A DNA stretch of 64,000 bases from Macrobrachium rosenbergii (taxonomy: Eukaryota > Arthropoda > Malacostraca > Decapoda > Palaemonidae): the NCBI RefSeq assembly GCF_040412425.1, contig NC_089756.1:1192998-1256997 (forward strand), read 5' to 3'. Made by a program: the position numbers and the translations under genes. Positions 45,544-57,149 of this stretch are shown piece by piece; the stretch's first letter is position 1; each line of letters begins with the position of its first letter. The notes under the pieces were generated by a model. That model did not search any database, had not been told where the DNA came from, and saw nothing but the letters and a program-made list of their open reading frames with translations.

Positions 45544-45768
45544 TTGTTAAGCTCATTCTTAGGCCCACCTATCACTCCAGGGTGGGCCCCAGAGTGAGCT
45601 TATGTAGTTTACAATTTGTATTAAAGATTTATTTAATTTGTATTACTGTAAACATTTATAGATATTTTGCTCTGTTTAGAGAGAGAGAGACATCATAAAC
45701 TTGTTAAGCTCACTCTGGGGCCCACCTGTCATTCCAGGGTGGGCCCCAGAATGAGCTTAACAAGTTTA
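45542..45768. repeat. Two tandem hairpin units
   Basis: The unit at 45696-45768 has arms of 31 nt (from TAAACTTGTTAAGCTCACTC to ..GGGCCCACC) that pair with one mismatch around an 11-nt loop. An older copy with more mismatches is at 45542-45612. The flanks are also repeated, giving a duplication with a period of about 155 bp. Confidence 0.85.
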
Positions 45769-46039
45769 CGATTTGTATTACAGATTTATTTAATTTGTAT
45801 TAAATGTCTATAAATAGACATTTTGCTGTGTTTACATTAATATTAGCATTTGAAAATTAGTAAATCATTTGTTATCATAAAAATGTATTTAGTCATGACA
45901 GTAATTAGTGAATATTGCTATATGAAAAAATTTGCGAATTAGTGAAAATTCCAACGCGGACAAGTGAATAATGTGTTCCACGAAAATCGGCAACAAAATA
46001 AAATGCGTAAAAATTGGGGGGCAAAATGTCCTCCTGAAT

Positions 46040-47110
46040 CTGAGAATGCGGTTCAGAAATTAAGTCTTTGAGGAAGAAGGACAATGCATTCTTAGTCAGA
46101 GGGCAAGACCAGTTCTTGACAGAGCACCAGAGGTTACTGAATGGGCCTCTGATCTTTTTGGTCCTGCTCAGGAGATACCTTGAGGTCCTAGCAGGAGAAA
46201 GAACTCTCTCTTCTTCGTCAGAGCCAAGGTATCCGTTAAGGTCTTAATGGAGAAAGAAAGGAGCCAGGGCTTGGAAGGGTCCTCGTTCTTGGCCAAAAAC
46301 CAAGGGTAAAGTAGTAAACTGCGTATCCCTGTGAAAACAAAAAACCTACCCTTTATCGATGGCTTGGAACTTGCAAATATGTTAGCAGTAGCCAAGGCTA
46401 CGAGGAAGAGAGTCTTCTGAGTAAGGTTTCTCCGAGAAGAGGAACAAAGGGGTTGAAAAGAGGGACCTGTCAGCCACTTTGACACTACATCCCGGTTCCA
46501 GGAGACCTGCTCTTCCTTTCTTTGCTTAGACGTATCAAAGGACTTGACGCGGACGTTAAAATCTGGGATTGACGCAAGATTCAGGACCCCTGTGTTTAAG
46601 CACTGAGCTAAACACAGCTTGACACCCCTAAATGGTGAAAGACGAGAGATTCCTAGATCGCCTCCAATAAAGAAGGAGATCTGCAGTTTGGGTCACAGAT
46701 GTCTCAGAAGAAGAGACACTGCAGCATGTCTTGAAAAACCCTTATACTCTGGCAAGCTTCCGGACAGTCTGAAGCCTGTTAGGGCAAGAGCAGACAACCC
46801 TTTGATATCGCTCAAAGTGAGGAGACATGGTTTTAGGGGAAGGAGTCTTGAAAAGTCAACCCACAACCGTAGCAGGTCCTGGAACCATTTTTAATGGGCC
46901 AAAACCGGGCTATGAGAGTCATCGTAATGTTGCGATGAGCTCAAGACTTGACGGGCAGAAAGGCGTAGTGGTCCAAGTGGGACCAATCTTGCAGTATGGC
47001 ATGCTAGTGGGACTGGGGCCTGAAAACAAAAGAGAGAAAGGCGATGGTTCTTTGAGGTGGCAAACTCATCCAAGGGCCACTCGGTGGGAAGGACCTACTT
47101 TCTGATGTCT
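46040..47110 (-). pseudogene. DIRS B4 tyrosine recombinase and linker remnant
   Basis: Minus-strand pieces: KWLTGPSFQPLCSSSRRNLT and WFLAKNEDPSKPWLLSFSIK at 46168-46485, matching B1, and FATSKNHRLSLFCFQAPVPL at 46891-47073, the linker after RNase H. Stops and shifts throughout. Confidence 0.7.
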
Positions 47111-48300
47111 CAGTTTTTCCACCAGAATGTTTAGTTTGCCCTAAATAAATCGAGTGACTAGACTCACTCAGTTTTATATGTCCACAGTAGAAGGTCTCTT
47201 GCTGTCTGGCAGAGAGAAAGTGAGTGAGTGCCGCCTCACTTTCGTATGTAATTTAGGCTGTATTATTGTCTGAATGAACTACCAGTCTTGTTGTGAACTA
47301 GGGTCGAGAAGCACTGGAGCCCTAAGTGAATTGCTTTCAGCTCTCTGATGTTGATGTGAAGGTTCTGTTCTTCCGGCGACCACATCCCGGAAACTTCCTG
47401 GTTCGCCAAGAGGACTCCCTAACCTGGAACCAAGGAGTCTGAATAGAAGTCTAGGTCTGGGCTCCGAGGATGAAGAGCTTTCCTTCCGAAAGTCTACATT
47501 CGGATTGCCACCATTGCCAGTCCGACTTGAACTCTGGGTTTTATGGGAAATGTGTAGGTGTCTGGCTGTGTTTCCCTGTCCCAATTGGCCTAGAGTCAGA
47601 ATTGCCAAACTCTCATATGAAGTTTGTTAACTTGACGAACGTCTTGATGAATGATAGAGTCCCCAATAGGCTCATCCACAGCTGGGCCAATTAAGACAAA
47701 AGGGCTAGAAACTTGTGGACCATCTGAAGGCAGCTGGTGATTCTCTTGGCAGACAGAAAAGCCTGAAAAGTCCGAGAGTTGAGACTCAGCCCCACATAGA
47801 GGAACTCTTGCGACTGGGCCAACTGGGACTTCTGAAGGTAAATGATAATTCCCAGTCCTGAGAGAGGAGATGTTTAAGTCCTTCATGCACTTTTCCCTCG
47901 AAGGGGATCAAAGAGGCAAATCATCCAGATATAGACTGATGTTTATGCCTATAAAAGGAAGTCATTTGTTAGAGGAGCAAGGACTCGAGTGGACACTTGA
48001 GGTGCCGTAGAGAGGTCACAGCAAAGATCCCAAAACTGGAAGATTTTAGTTGGCGCCAGGCACTTGGGAGCTATCGCCGGACACTCGAGCGGTGCTGGGC
48101 ACTCCAAGAGGAGACAGGCACTTAGACGCTGACGTTGGGGGCCTGAGGGAGTGTCCTGGAAGACAAACCTTGGATACTTCTTGGAGTGCAGATGGATGGG
48201 GAAGTGGAATTATGCATCCTGCATATCCAAGGTTATCATCCAATCATCCTGATGAATGGATGAAAGGACTGACTAGTTTGTCTCCATCTGAACCAAACTT
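47110..48300 (-). pseudogene. DIRS B4 RNase H and reverse transcriptase remnant
   Basis: Minus-strand fragments match B2: the RT thumb to RNase H text SEPRPRLLFRLLGSRLGSPL at 47279-47608, an RT segment at 47596-47886 and the palm start DDNLGYAGCIIPLPHP at 48046-48243. The catalytic box region is not intact. Confidence 0.65.
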
Positions 48301-48353
48301 CAATCTCCTTGAGTGTCTTCTTAGAAGACGAGGAAAGCACCATTGTGGGGAGC

Positions 48354-49470
48354 CTAGGTCTGCCATCTGGATGGCTCCTCATCAGGAAGGTTGAGGTAGG
48401 CGAGACCAGGCCTAGCTAGAGCCAATAAAAGGTAAGAAAGCTTGCCTGCAAATATTGAAGGAGAGTTGCATAGGCTAGGGAACCCGTGGTTGGGAGCTTG
48501 GTGCTCCAAGCAGGAGATTGATACTGAAGAGTTGGCACTGGGTGCTCGGGAGCTGGTGCTGGGAGCTCGGAAGCGGGCGCCAGGCGCTTGGCAACTGCCA
48601 TCAAGCACTCAGGAGCTAGCACCGGGCACTCAGAAACCTGCGGCGGACGCCCAGGAGCTGCTGTCGGGCTCTCATGAGGAGATGGGCGCTTGAACGAAGA
48701 CAGTGGCACCTGAGAGGGATCGTTGGGCGCTTGGGAGCCAAATACTGGCGCCCAACAGAAGTATGCTCAGGAGAGAAATACTCAGGCTATCCCATGTGCT
48801 GCAGGAAGGTTGAGGACTACTCCCAGCTCCTTAAACTGTCTAACTGGGTAGCGGAGAAGAGCTGTCAGCATCGCCTGCGAGCCTCTTCAATGGACGAGAC
48901 GAATCTAGAAAACACTTGCGACGTTTCCAAGTCTGGGCTGGAGTCTAGAGAGTTGGACAACAACTGGTATCCAAGACGCCTTTCCAGTGGCTGTCTGTTG
49001 AAACCTGGGATATACGTGTAACAGATTCGACTGAGGGGGCAGCAACCCATGGGAAAACCCCTCCAGCCTCCCTTTGACTTCCAGCATGTCTTCTCCCATG
49101 TTCAGGAGAGTAGCACAGAGACCTTCGTCTAGGAGAACCAGCAGGACAAGAAGCCACCTCCTCCACTTGCATAACACTGTCTCCTGTCAAGATGTCTTTC
49201 CAGTAGCTGTTTGCTGATACCTGGGAATGCGCAACAGGTTCGACTGAAGGGCCAGCTACCCATGGGCCAACCCCATCAGCCTCCATTGGACTTTCAGTAT
49301 GTCTTCTCCCAGGTTTAGGGGAGTATGACAGTGACATTGGTCTAGGAGAACCGAAGGGACGAGTAGCCACCTCCTCCACTTCAATGTATTCACTACTAGG
49401 TTAAAATCTTGTTAAACCTGGACTCGAGACTGGCAATGGCAAGGGTCGGAAGCAAGGCAGCCACGCGCGT
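48354..49470 (-). pseudogene. DIRS B4 gag remnant with duplicated module
   Basis: The frame at 48945-49379 holds two adjacent copies of a module of about 60 residues. The first has GSPRPMSLSYSPKPGRRH..EADGVGPWVAGPSVEPVAHS; the second has GSPRRRSLCYSPEHGRRH..EAGGVFPWVAAPSVESVTR. B2 and B3 have one copy. Further gag text continues in other frames down to 48354. The N-terminal Cys/His part is missing. Confidence 0.7.
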
Positions 49471-49741
49471 GAGTACTGTAGGTGGATTATGTGCATGTGT
49501 GTGTTGGGGGCCGGACATGTTGGAGGTCTCTCGCATTTTTTACCAAAAAAAGAAAGGTTTTTCGCCGTTGGTGTTTATACCTTTTACAGAAGGCAATGCG
49601 TTAATAGTGTCTCTGTGTAATACCTCAATCAGTGCCTTCAAAATTTTTCAAGTTTCAACTTCTTGAAGCCTATTGGCCCTGGGAAATGGGTAATAGAGTG
49701 CTGTGTATTTGTTAGTGCTTGGCCCTCCCTTTACCACAAAA
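49471..49741 (+). other. Probable 5' part of the LINE remnant
   Basis: Non-coding sequence between the broken edge of B4 and the ORF1-like region; no other feature seen. Confidence 0.4.
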
Positions 49742-51132
49742 ATGTCATCAGACCAACCTCCAGCTATCGTGCCAGTGACCCTGGCACCTAACGTTACCTG
49801 TGCCCCACACACAAGTTCCATACTCGCGAACAATTGTCTTCATACGATACCAGGCAAACCATTCCGATGTTGAGTCTGCTATAAAGTCTGTCTGTGCAGC
49901 CTTCTCTGATGAGGAAATTTAATCTGCATTTACAAAATGCAAAGATCTGATACCAGAAACCATTCTCTAGGAGCAAACCATGAAAAGCTTATCCTCTCTC
50001 AATGAAATATATATCACTAAGTGGCTAAGGACCTGCTTGGTGGAAATCTACACCGATGACCCTTACAATCTGCCTCCAAAAGGGCCTGCTGATCTAAGCC
50101 TACCTGCAGTGTACCATATGGCAGAAAATGCCTTTCTAACAGCAAAATCCCTCAGAAAAAATTAACAAAACCTCAGAAAAAATTGAGGAAGCACATGACA
50201 AATTTTCACAGATCTGGGAGTGATAGAAGGATTACAGGAATCATTCGATGGTCTTAAAACTGTGGAAACAAGTAACAGTCTCTCATGGATCTCAGATGCA
50301 AACAAAGGAGTGCAGGAATCATTAGACAATTGCACAGCAAGCCACCAGACTCCTTTGAGTGAGGTGTCTGTTATTTCCTCACCTCCCAACAACACGAGAG
50401 AAGTGAGGGCACAACACGAAGTCGAGATGGCCATACCCTCACAAGTGAGAACTGCCCTCTCTCCCTCAGATGAAGTGCCTACATCACTTATAGACTTATC
50501 TGAGGGGATCGATGGACTCCCAACCTCCTCTCCCTCCCCAGTGCCAGTGGAAGATAGATCTTCAGTGACGATCACCAGCCCTCGTGAGTCTTCAGACCCT
50601 ATCTCTCTCTCTCTCTCTCCCCCAATCATGGGTGAGGATGTAAATGATCATGGGGGATGGGGGGCTGGCAGACACAAGGGTGTAGAGAAAAGAAAAGAAC
50701 CTCTTGATTGCCTGCTGGACCAAAGCACAACATTAGTGAATCACCTCGCCCGAAACCTGAGAAGAGATGTCACGTTGTGATTCACAGTTTGCGCTCATTG
50801 GTGAAGCCAGACGCCATAGTAGAGAGAGTCAAGTTTCTCAGGGGCTCCGACCCTCTTATCTCCCAGGAACTCCCATGCAAAATTAAACGTAAAGTGGCCT
50901 ACAGGATTACCTGTTATTTCAGCACCTCAATGTTCTTAAAGGTGAGAATTTCAGTCCTAATATAAAATTCTCAAGACATAACCTAATCTGCGACCAACCC
51001 CCACCAGGGGAACGTATTAACACCCCAAGCAGGGGTTCAGGCACAGGCTCACCTTCTACCACAAGTGCCAGCCAACCTCCCATGGCGAGTGACTGCCCAC
51101 CACTGCTGGCCAACCCCCATCCACCCAAGTGA
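49742..51132 (+). pseudogene. LINE ORF1-like remnant
   Basis: It begins MSSDQPPAIVPVTLAPNVT and ends ..PPLLANPHPPK before TGA at 51130. Between them are a Ser/Pro-rich middle (50220-50690) and a segment HVVIHSLRSLVKPDAIVERV followed by KFLRGSDPLISQELPCKIKR, which resembles the nucleic-acid-binding fold of LINE ORF1 proteins. Stops at about 49870-49950, 50162 and 50780 break it into at least three frames. The call rests on the adjoining endonuclease-like ORF2 start; the ORF1 family is not identified. Confidence 0.5.
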
Positions 51133-51155
51133 TCAACTAATTCATTTCCCATCTT

Positions 51156-51430
51156 CATGAGTTGCCATGGATACATGAGATATAATCTCTTGGAATATTT
51201 TTGGCCTGAAGCGGAACTTTCCTCCCTTAAACATGTTCTGCAAAAACTTCAAAGGCATCATTGTATTACAAGAAACACTCATCTGGTCTCATGACCTTGC
51301 CATCTGCGATTCAGTGCGTGAAGACTTCAGAGCTTTCTTGACCTCATCAATGCAAGTTACTGATCACATCATAGCTGGTCGTGCGAAAGGGGGCCTTTCT
51401 TTCCTGTGGCACAAATTGTTAGTTAGTATG
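51156..51430 (+). pseudogene. LINE ORF2 endonuclease N-terminal fragment
   Basis: It reads SWNIFGLKRNFPPLNMFCKN, FKGIIVLQETLIWSHD and AGRAKGGLSFLWHK. This fits the start of an apurinic-like LINE endonuclease: an SWN-type first strand, LQET with the catalytic Glu, and GGL. It breaks off at about 51430, so reverse transcriptase is absent. 3' truncation is unusual for LINEs, which usually lose the 5' end, so later deletion is likely. Confidence 0.65.
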
Positions 51431-52146
51431 GTGAATGTGATGACCTATTGTCATGCTTTCTTTTTGTAATGTTGAATTTATCACCTTATGTTATGCCTGT
51501 TATTCGTTGCCCATGTCAAGAAGTTTACTTTTCTTTTATAGATGCTTTATCATTTCTGGCTTTGTTATTGTAATAGCGTTTTTAGTCCCAGGAGGCTTTA
51601 AGAAGACGCAATGTAGTTTTTCTTACTTCATTAACACAATAATAAAGTTACAGTAGGTTTACAAAATGAGTCGAAGTGTGAATCAAAGTGTGAGCCAAGT
51701 GTGAGCCTTTCTTCTTCTAATCCCACAACTGCTGAGGGACGACCTCCCCCACTAAGGCTCTAGTCTCCTTTTGCTCTAACCTTTTCTATCTTCTCTCTCC
51801 TTCTATCTGTTCCTTCTCTGCTGCTCTCCCTCTGAACTTGACTTTTTAAAGATTCTTGAAAACCAATGTCCAGCCCATCTGTAGGCGGGAAATTACTTCT
51901 GTCCCGCCTTTAGTAGGTGTCTAATGGTTGGGGCTTATCTAAAGACGCCCCTTTTTGGGTGGATTTGTTGAATTGCCCCTCCTATGAAGGAGGTTCTTTT
52001 CACGTCACCGGAAGTGATGATTTCCAGCAGTAGTTTACAAACCTAATGTAATTAGGTATTTGTTTAAAATTTCCTTTATGATTTCAGTAGATTAACCTGT
52101 GCCCGAGTTTGGCTTTGTAATCATGACACAGTCATTGTTTAGCTCA

Positions 52147-52216
<70 letters not shown>

Positions 52217-52774
52217 TCTCTCTCTCTCTTTGTTTTCTCTTCCATCCCTCTCTCTCTAAATCTCTCTCTCTGCCTATCAATGTCTATCGATGGAAGGTTT
52301 CTCTCTGTTCATAATCAATATTCAGAATTCCTAGCTATCATTATATCACTTGGTCACCTACCAACATAGTCTTCAATGTTTAAATAATTATAGTAAAATG
52401 GATGCAACATTAATAATTAAACTGGCAACAAATTGACATAATAAATTTGTTTCTCCAATTGTGGAGGAAAAGATATAAGTTCATTAAAATATTAAACATA
52501 CCAAATCATAATCAATCACATTAAAACATTAAACATGTTATATTATAAGTACATTAATTCATATGCACATTAAATGAATATATAAGTATATTAAATATAT
52601 GATGTTTCTTTAATTCTAATTGAGACAGTTTAAATTCATCTATTTTATATGAGTAGTTTGTATATGGTACCTGTTTCTTGAATTTATAGGTGGTGAAAAG
52701 ATGAGGTTCATAATATTATTGGTTTGCTATCACTGACTGACCTGATGTTGTAAAAGATTTAACATTTTTAAACT
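51431..52774. other. AT-rich region downstream of the env-like pseudogene
   Basis: No gene recognised. It should include the env C terminus and 3' LTR of the errantivirus-like element on the minus strand, but I could not define an LTR without a second copy. A (CT)n tract is at 52150-52260. Confidence 0.4.
52150..52260. repeat. (CT)n microsatellite
   Basis: Long CT tract with short TTT interruptions. Confidence 0.97.
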
Positions 52775-53898
52775 TTACCTCTGTAGTAATGTTGCGACAT
52801 TTAGTGAAAATACAAAAATTTCTTGATCAATTATCAGTGCTTCAAAAGTTTTCTTACATTTGTTTGTGCATACATCTTTTTCTTGGGTTTGGTTTAATAC
52901 AAGCTCTTGAGCACAGGGATATGCATTAGTGCTCTTATACAAGTTATCAAAATTACAAATATATTCTTGTTCTCTTAACAGAATACATTCATCAAATTGT
53001 TTGTCTGTAAAGAATGACAACAGTAAAGCATGTTCTTCTAGTGCAAAATGCTTGATTGTTCCCTTTTGAATAACTGCTTGATTATTAATCAACATAGGAA
53101 ATGGGTACACAATGATTAATGTGTTTGTGATCGTAGAATTGAAATGTACAATTAAAATAATTTTATCATAAAGCACTTTGACATTTATTAAATTGTAGTA
53201 CTGTACATGAATACATCTTCTACAAGTGGCTGAAAATGTTTTGCCATGATGCAAAACTTAATTATTTCTTCAAGTTCTTTAGGAGTAATTAGTGTTGGGC
53301 TCAAAATACCTTTATAAGCAAGCAAAATGGCATTTAGTGTGTTTTTATGTACCTGTAATATCACTTCACTTTCTAGAGCAAATGTATTTAAAGATTGTAT
53401 ATTCTCCAACTACCTAGTTCTGTTGTTACGTCTTCGTTTACTTTGTTTATAAAATTTTCAGTTTTTCTGTTTGTTCTGCATTTTGATTTTGTGATGCTAT
53501 TACTTTATTTATCACTGTACCTCTTGTTGCGGCCCACTTTTCTAGTCGGTCTATTCTTTCTTTTTCCTGTTCTGCATTTACTTCAGTAACAACTCCAAAT
53601 AATGTGTTCAAAGCAGTTCCAATGAAGGGTAAGAGGGATCTCTTTGATCTGGTTTTCACTGTGGTTTCTATTTCTGTATTTAAGTTTTCTAACAAGTAAA
53701 CAATGTCTCTTTGAATTGCTTTTAACGTTTTCTCACTATTTAACACTGATGATATGTCTATATTAATGATTCCTAAGTCTTTAATCATTTTGACATTTCC
53801 ATGTCTTTTCAACAATGATCCTTTCTTATCTCCACCTCTGAAGAGATGAGTCCAAACAGGACTATTATGATTAGTTTGCTGATGCTATATTTTTGCAT
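52775..53898 (-). pseudogene. Errantivirus-like envelope (env) pseudogene
   Basis: A minus-strand start at 53898 is followed by a hydrophobic, signal-peptide-like N terminus. After a frameshift near 53820 comes a segment with a furin-type RSKR site at about 53639-53650, followed at once by a hydrophobic, Gly-containing stretch. That arrangement is typical of the F-like envelope proteins of insect errantiviruses and baculoviruses. More text follows in other frames (53188-53409 and 52775-53254), with scattered Cys. Shifts or stops occur near 53820, 53440 and 53200, and I see no transmembrane anchor before the stop at 52775, so it is inactive. It lies downstream of the integrase at 63-64 kb on the same strand, with DIRS A2 between them. 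Confidence 0.65.
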
Positions 53899-53919
53899 CT
53901 GTACAAAGATATATATATC

Positions 53920-53984
<65 letters not shown>

Positions 53985-54137
53985 TAAATATATATCATAT
54001 ATATATTTATTATATTTATATATACATATGTATCATATATATATATATACTTATATATATATATATATATATGGATATATATATATATGTGTTTATATGT
54101 ATATATATATATATATGTTATGGCCATTATAGTATAT

Positions 54138-54183
<46 letters not shown>

Positions 54184-54274
54184 TTTTAAATATATGTTAT
54201 ATATAATATATTTATATAAACATGATATCTGTATATTTGTATAGCAATATATACAATAATATATATATATATAA
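53899..54274. repeat. (TA)n microsatellite region, left flank of DIRS A2
   Basis: TA tracts with short variants. A2 begins directly after ..ATATATATATAA. The matching tract on the other side of A2 starts at 62715. Confidence 0.95.
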
Positions 54275-54765
54275 GGGATTTTGACAAAGGAAAAATCTAT
54301 TTCTGAGGGAGGCCCGTGTCACCCGGTGAAATTCCATACTATACACGCAATTTCTAGGTATAAATATTGCTAAATATACCAGAGAAAAAAGCTTTTAGGA
54401 ATGCTGGAGTTACTACCCCCAGATCGAGCATCTTTAATGAAGACGTCGGTATAACCAAGGGTGAGTGAAGGATCACAACCACAGAGCCACACTCATAGAC
54501 ATCCCCATGTCAAGAGCCCCCGGAAGAGCGAGGGGCCGTACCAGCGCTCATGAACTCACCAGTTTAAGGCCCGCCAGGCCGGCAACTCCAGCGCCATCTG
54601 AACTCATTCCAGACTAGCACCACCCCAGGCTTGGCATGAGCCTGTAGGGGGGCAAACTTCTGGAAAATACTCTGGGAGGTCACCGGGTGATCGGGCCTCC
54701 CTCAGAAATAGATTTTTCCTTTGTCAAAATATTTCTGAGCTCAGCCCTGTGTCACCCGGTGAAAT
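54275..54765 (-). repeat. 3' terminal repeat and internal complementary region of A2
   Basis: It starts GGGATTTTGACAAAGGAAAA. At 54710-54732 is TTTTTCCTTTGTCAAAAT (complement of the start), joined to ATTTCTGAGCTCAG..CCTGTGTCACCCGGT (complement of the 5' edge near 62685-62714). Confidence 0.9.
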
Positions 54766-55440
54766 AGTGACAGAGAATCATGCCAAGACTGCAAAGATAC
54801 AACCAAAACAAAAGGTGATCTGAAGAAAACACATGCTATGGAGAAATGGATTTAATTAGGATATCTTCAACAATGAAAATTGGACTTTAATATAGGTAAA
54901 CACTGGTGGAATAACACACAACATCATGCTTTGGCTACAATGAAAAGTAAACTTAATAGGAACAAATAGAATACACTCAAAAATACAGTACAATTATAAG
55001 GCAAATAAATTAAAAATACTTAAAAGAATAAGGAGTAAATTAAAACTTAAACTAAGAACAATGAGATATATACAATATAAAGACAAAAATTTATGAGGTA
55101 CATGAAGCAAAATAAAAACCGCCCAGTACTTAAGATCTTAATCAAAAATCCACAACATATCAGGGATACAATCCACAAGACAAACAATAGCCAGGCAATA
55201 ATAGTATCAATTATGAGGAGCAAGGCAGTGAGGCATGATTGATCCAGAAAGGCAGGCAGAGAAATAAATGAGGCAGGCAGGGGGGGGAAAGGAAAGGGAT
55301 AATGGATAATTAAGGTGGGGAATGACACTCCCCACAGCCACTGTAGAAAATTTCAGAGCTTGAGTGATTTTAAATAGTGGCGTTTAAACACTGGGGAGGT
55401 GATTTCCATCCCTGTATACTTGGTAAGTTCAGCAAAATCC
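54766..55440 (-). other. 3' noncoding region of DIRS A2
   Basis: Between the recombinase and the internal complementary region; aligns in part with A3 25913-26350 (AGGCAGGCAGGGGG, GGGAATGACACTCC). No gene seen. Confidence 0.6.
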
Positions 55441-56460
55441 ATATTATGAAAATAATTAGTAGAGTAGCTACTGCTCGGATATCATGAACCTTTGGGACTG
55501 AACCAGGTTAGCTTGTTTAATAAAAATACAGAATTTGCTGTCTTATTGCATTTAAAGATGAGAGTTCCACCTTTCTCCCTGATAAAAAGAGGACCAGACT
55601 TACACTGTGGAGTTCTTAAAAGGTAAGACTTTAAGGTATAGACTGGACATAAGGACTGGTCCTGTGGAAGAGGCACCACCTTCCAAGGGGACCACCTGTC
55701 TTGAGGGTCTTCATTTTTAGCTAGGAAATCTATGATCAGGGGAAAGGAGGACTTCTCCGGACGGGAGGAAATCAACATGATCATCACCTCTAGAGAGAGC
55801 CGACAGCTCTGAAATTCTGGCACCTGAAGTTAAGCTAATCAGGAAACAAGGTTTTCCTTAACAGATCCAGATAAGAGCATTGAGAATTATCAATGTCAGA
55901 TGGCTAATTTAAGAACATCATTGAGGAACCAGGTAACGGAATGTGGGCGTGTTACTGGTCTCAAACGGGCACATGCTCTAGGGATGGATGAAAAGTATGA
56001 ATCTGTAAGGTCAATTTTGAAACCATACAAAAATACCTTCTTCAAGGCTGATTTAGCTGTAGTAATAGTGGCCGGAGCAAGGCCTTTTCAAACAATGATC
56101 TAAAGAAGGTAACTGCTAGGTTAGTTAGTCATAGTTTGAGCTTCAGATGCCTTTAAAAAGGATGCCAATTTTTTGACTGCTGAGTCATATTGTCTGAGAG
56201 TAGAATCTCTCTTATCAGATTCTAGAAACAGAGTGTTAACGGGTCAATGTTTGCTCCCCTTTTGAGCAGCAAACTTTATAAAGTCCATAAAACCAGGGCA
56301 TTCTGAATTTTTGAGGAAGCTGACACAGTCTTTGTTTGTACTGTTTGGGTCAGTCTGGGTTTGGGTATCTGATGACACTGCAACTTGAGTTCCTGAAGCA
56401 GAGGGAACCAGTTGCTCCCAGTATGGCCAATAGGGGCTACCAGAGGGCTAGTTGGACCTT
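55441..56460 (-). pseudogene. DIRS family A tyrosine recombinase (A2)
   Basis: Minus-strand catalytic residues are visible in separate frames. The first Arg is in ARISELSALS (55816-55818), the HDIR box is at 55475-55486, and the likely nucleophile Tyr is in TNYFHNMDF (55452-55454). Between them lie FLAKNEDPQDRWSPWK and CPVYTLKSYLLRTPQ. The core-binding part lies at about 55900-56300. A3 keeps the same Arg but has HDID. The domain is split by at least three frameshifts. It would catalyse integration of circular DIRS DNA. Confidence 0.8.
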
Positions 56461-57142
56461 TGAATGACCTGAGTTTGTGCAGTACTTTCAACAACATGTT
56501 TATTGGGGGAAACAAGTAGATCTTCACCTCCCAATTGTTCCAATCTATGGACATTGCATCTGTGTGGCATAAGCCTGAGGATCCAGGTTGGGAGCCACAT
56601 AACAGGGAAGCTTATGATTGCTCTCCGTGGCGAACAGATCCATCTGGAGTCCCGAACCCGGCGGCAAATCCAATTGAAGGAGTCCTCGTCCAGAGACCAC
56701 TCCGTCTCCAACAGAGTAGTCCTGGACAGGGAGTCCGCCACCACGTTCCGCACTTCGCTAGGTGGGTGGCTGACAGATGCCAGCTGTGCTTGTTCGCCAG
56801 GGAGAAGATAGCTACCATCACCTGGTTTACGCGACCTGATTTGGAGCCCCCTGTTGATGCAATGAACCACCACGGCGCTGTCCAACACAAGCCTGATGTG
56901 AATCTGGCTGGGGGGTGAAGTTTCTTGAGGGTTAGAAACACTGCCATAGCTTCCAAGGTGTTTATATGGAAACTGTTGGAACATTGTAGACCATGTTCCT
57001 TGTACTTTTGTTTTGGTGAGTACCCTCCCAGCCGCTTAATGAAGGCCCTGTGTGGATTACCAGAGCCTGGAGGGGGAAATTGGAGTGGAACTGACTTTGA
57101 CAGGCCCTGGACTGTGGACCATGGCTGGAGCCTTGTCTTCAA
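56448..57142 (-). pseudogene. DIRS family A RNase H domain (A2)
   Basis: Two overlapping minus-strand frames carry the fold: HINTLEAMAVFLTLKKL (E strand), LVLDSAVVVHCINRGLQ (first Asp strand, with D followed by SAVVV) and VRNVVADSLSRTTLLETEWS (second Asp strand). A frameshift near 56900 separates them. The order and position after RT match the other DIRS copies. Confidence 0.78.
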
Positions 57143-57149
57143 GATTCGT

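Larger units (their letters stand above)
43776..46028. mobile_element. Tigger-like DNA transposon inserted in B4
   Basis: The left end CAGTGCTCCCCCATTTTTAT follows TA at 43774-43775. The right end, read inverted, contains CCCCCCAATTTTTACGC. The interior is AT-rich with (CT)n at 44658-44731 and 45177-45230, (GA)n at 45472-45539 and two hairpins at 45542-45768. No transposase frame is recognised. The right boundary is approximate. Confidence 0.6.
43068..49470 (-). mobile_element. DIRS-like retrotransposon, family B copy B4
   Basis: Minus-strand copy with its 3' end at 43068-43200 (TAAAATCAAGTTTCATGTAT..TTACCAAGT). A 2.25-kb Tigger-like insertion (43776 to about 46028) follows, then recombinase, RNase H, RT and gag remnants. 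The gag N terminus and 5' terminal repeat are missing; the LINE region starts near 49470. The internal complementary region seen in B1 and B3 is absent here, deleted after about 43195. Confidence 0.8.

Noticed and set aside
45432..45698. Frame with a long Glu/Arg stretch
   Set aside because: Translation of a (GA)n tract; the same happens at 18851-19033 and 52092-52280.
51431..52774. 3' LTR of the errantivirus-like element
   Set aside because: No second LTR copy in the window, and no clear TG..CA boundaries or polypurine tract, so no boundaries could be supported.
55441..56460. Phage or bacterial integrase contamination
   Set aside because: The recombinase lies inside a full DIRS structure with ITRs and RT/RNase H, and repeats in other copies.
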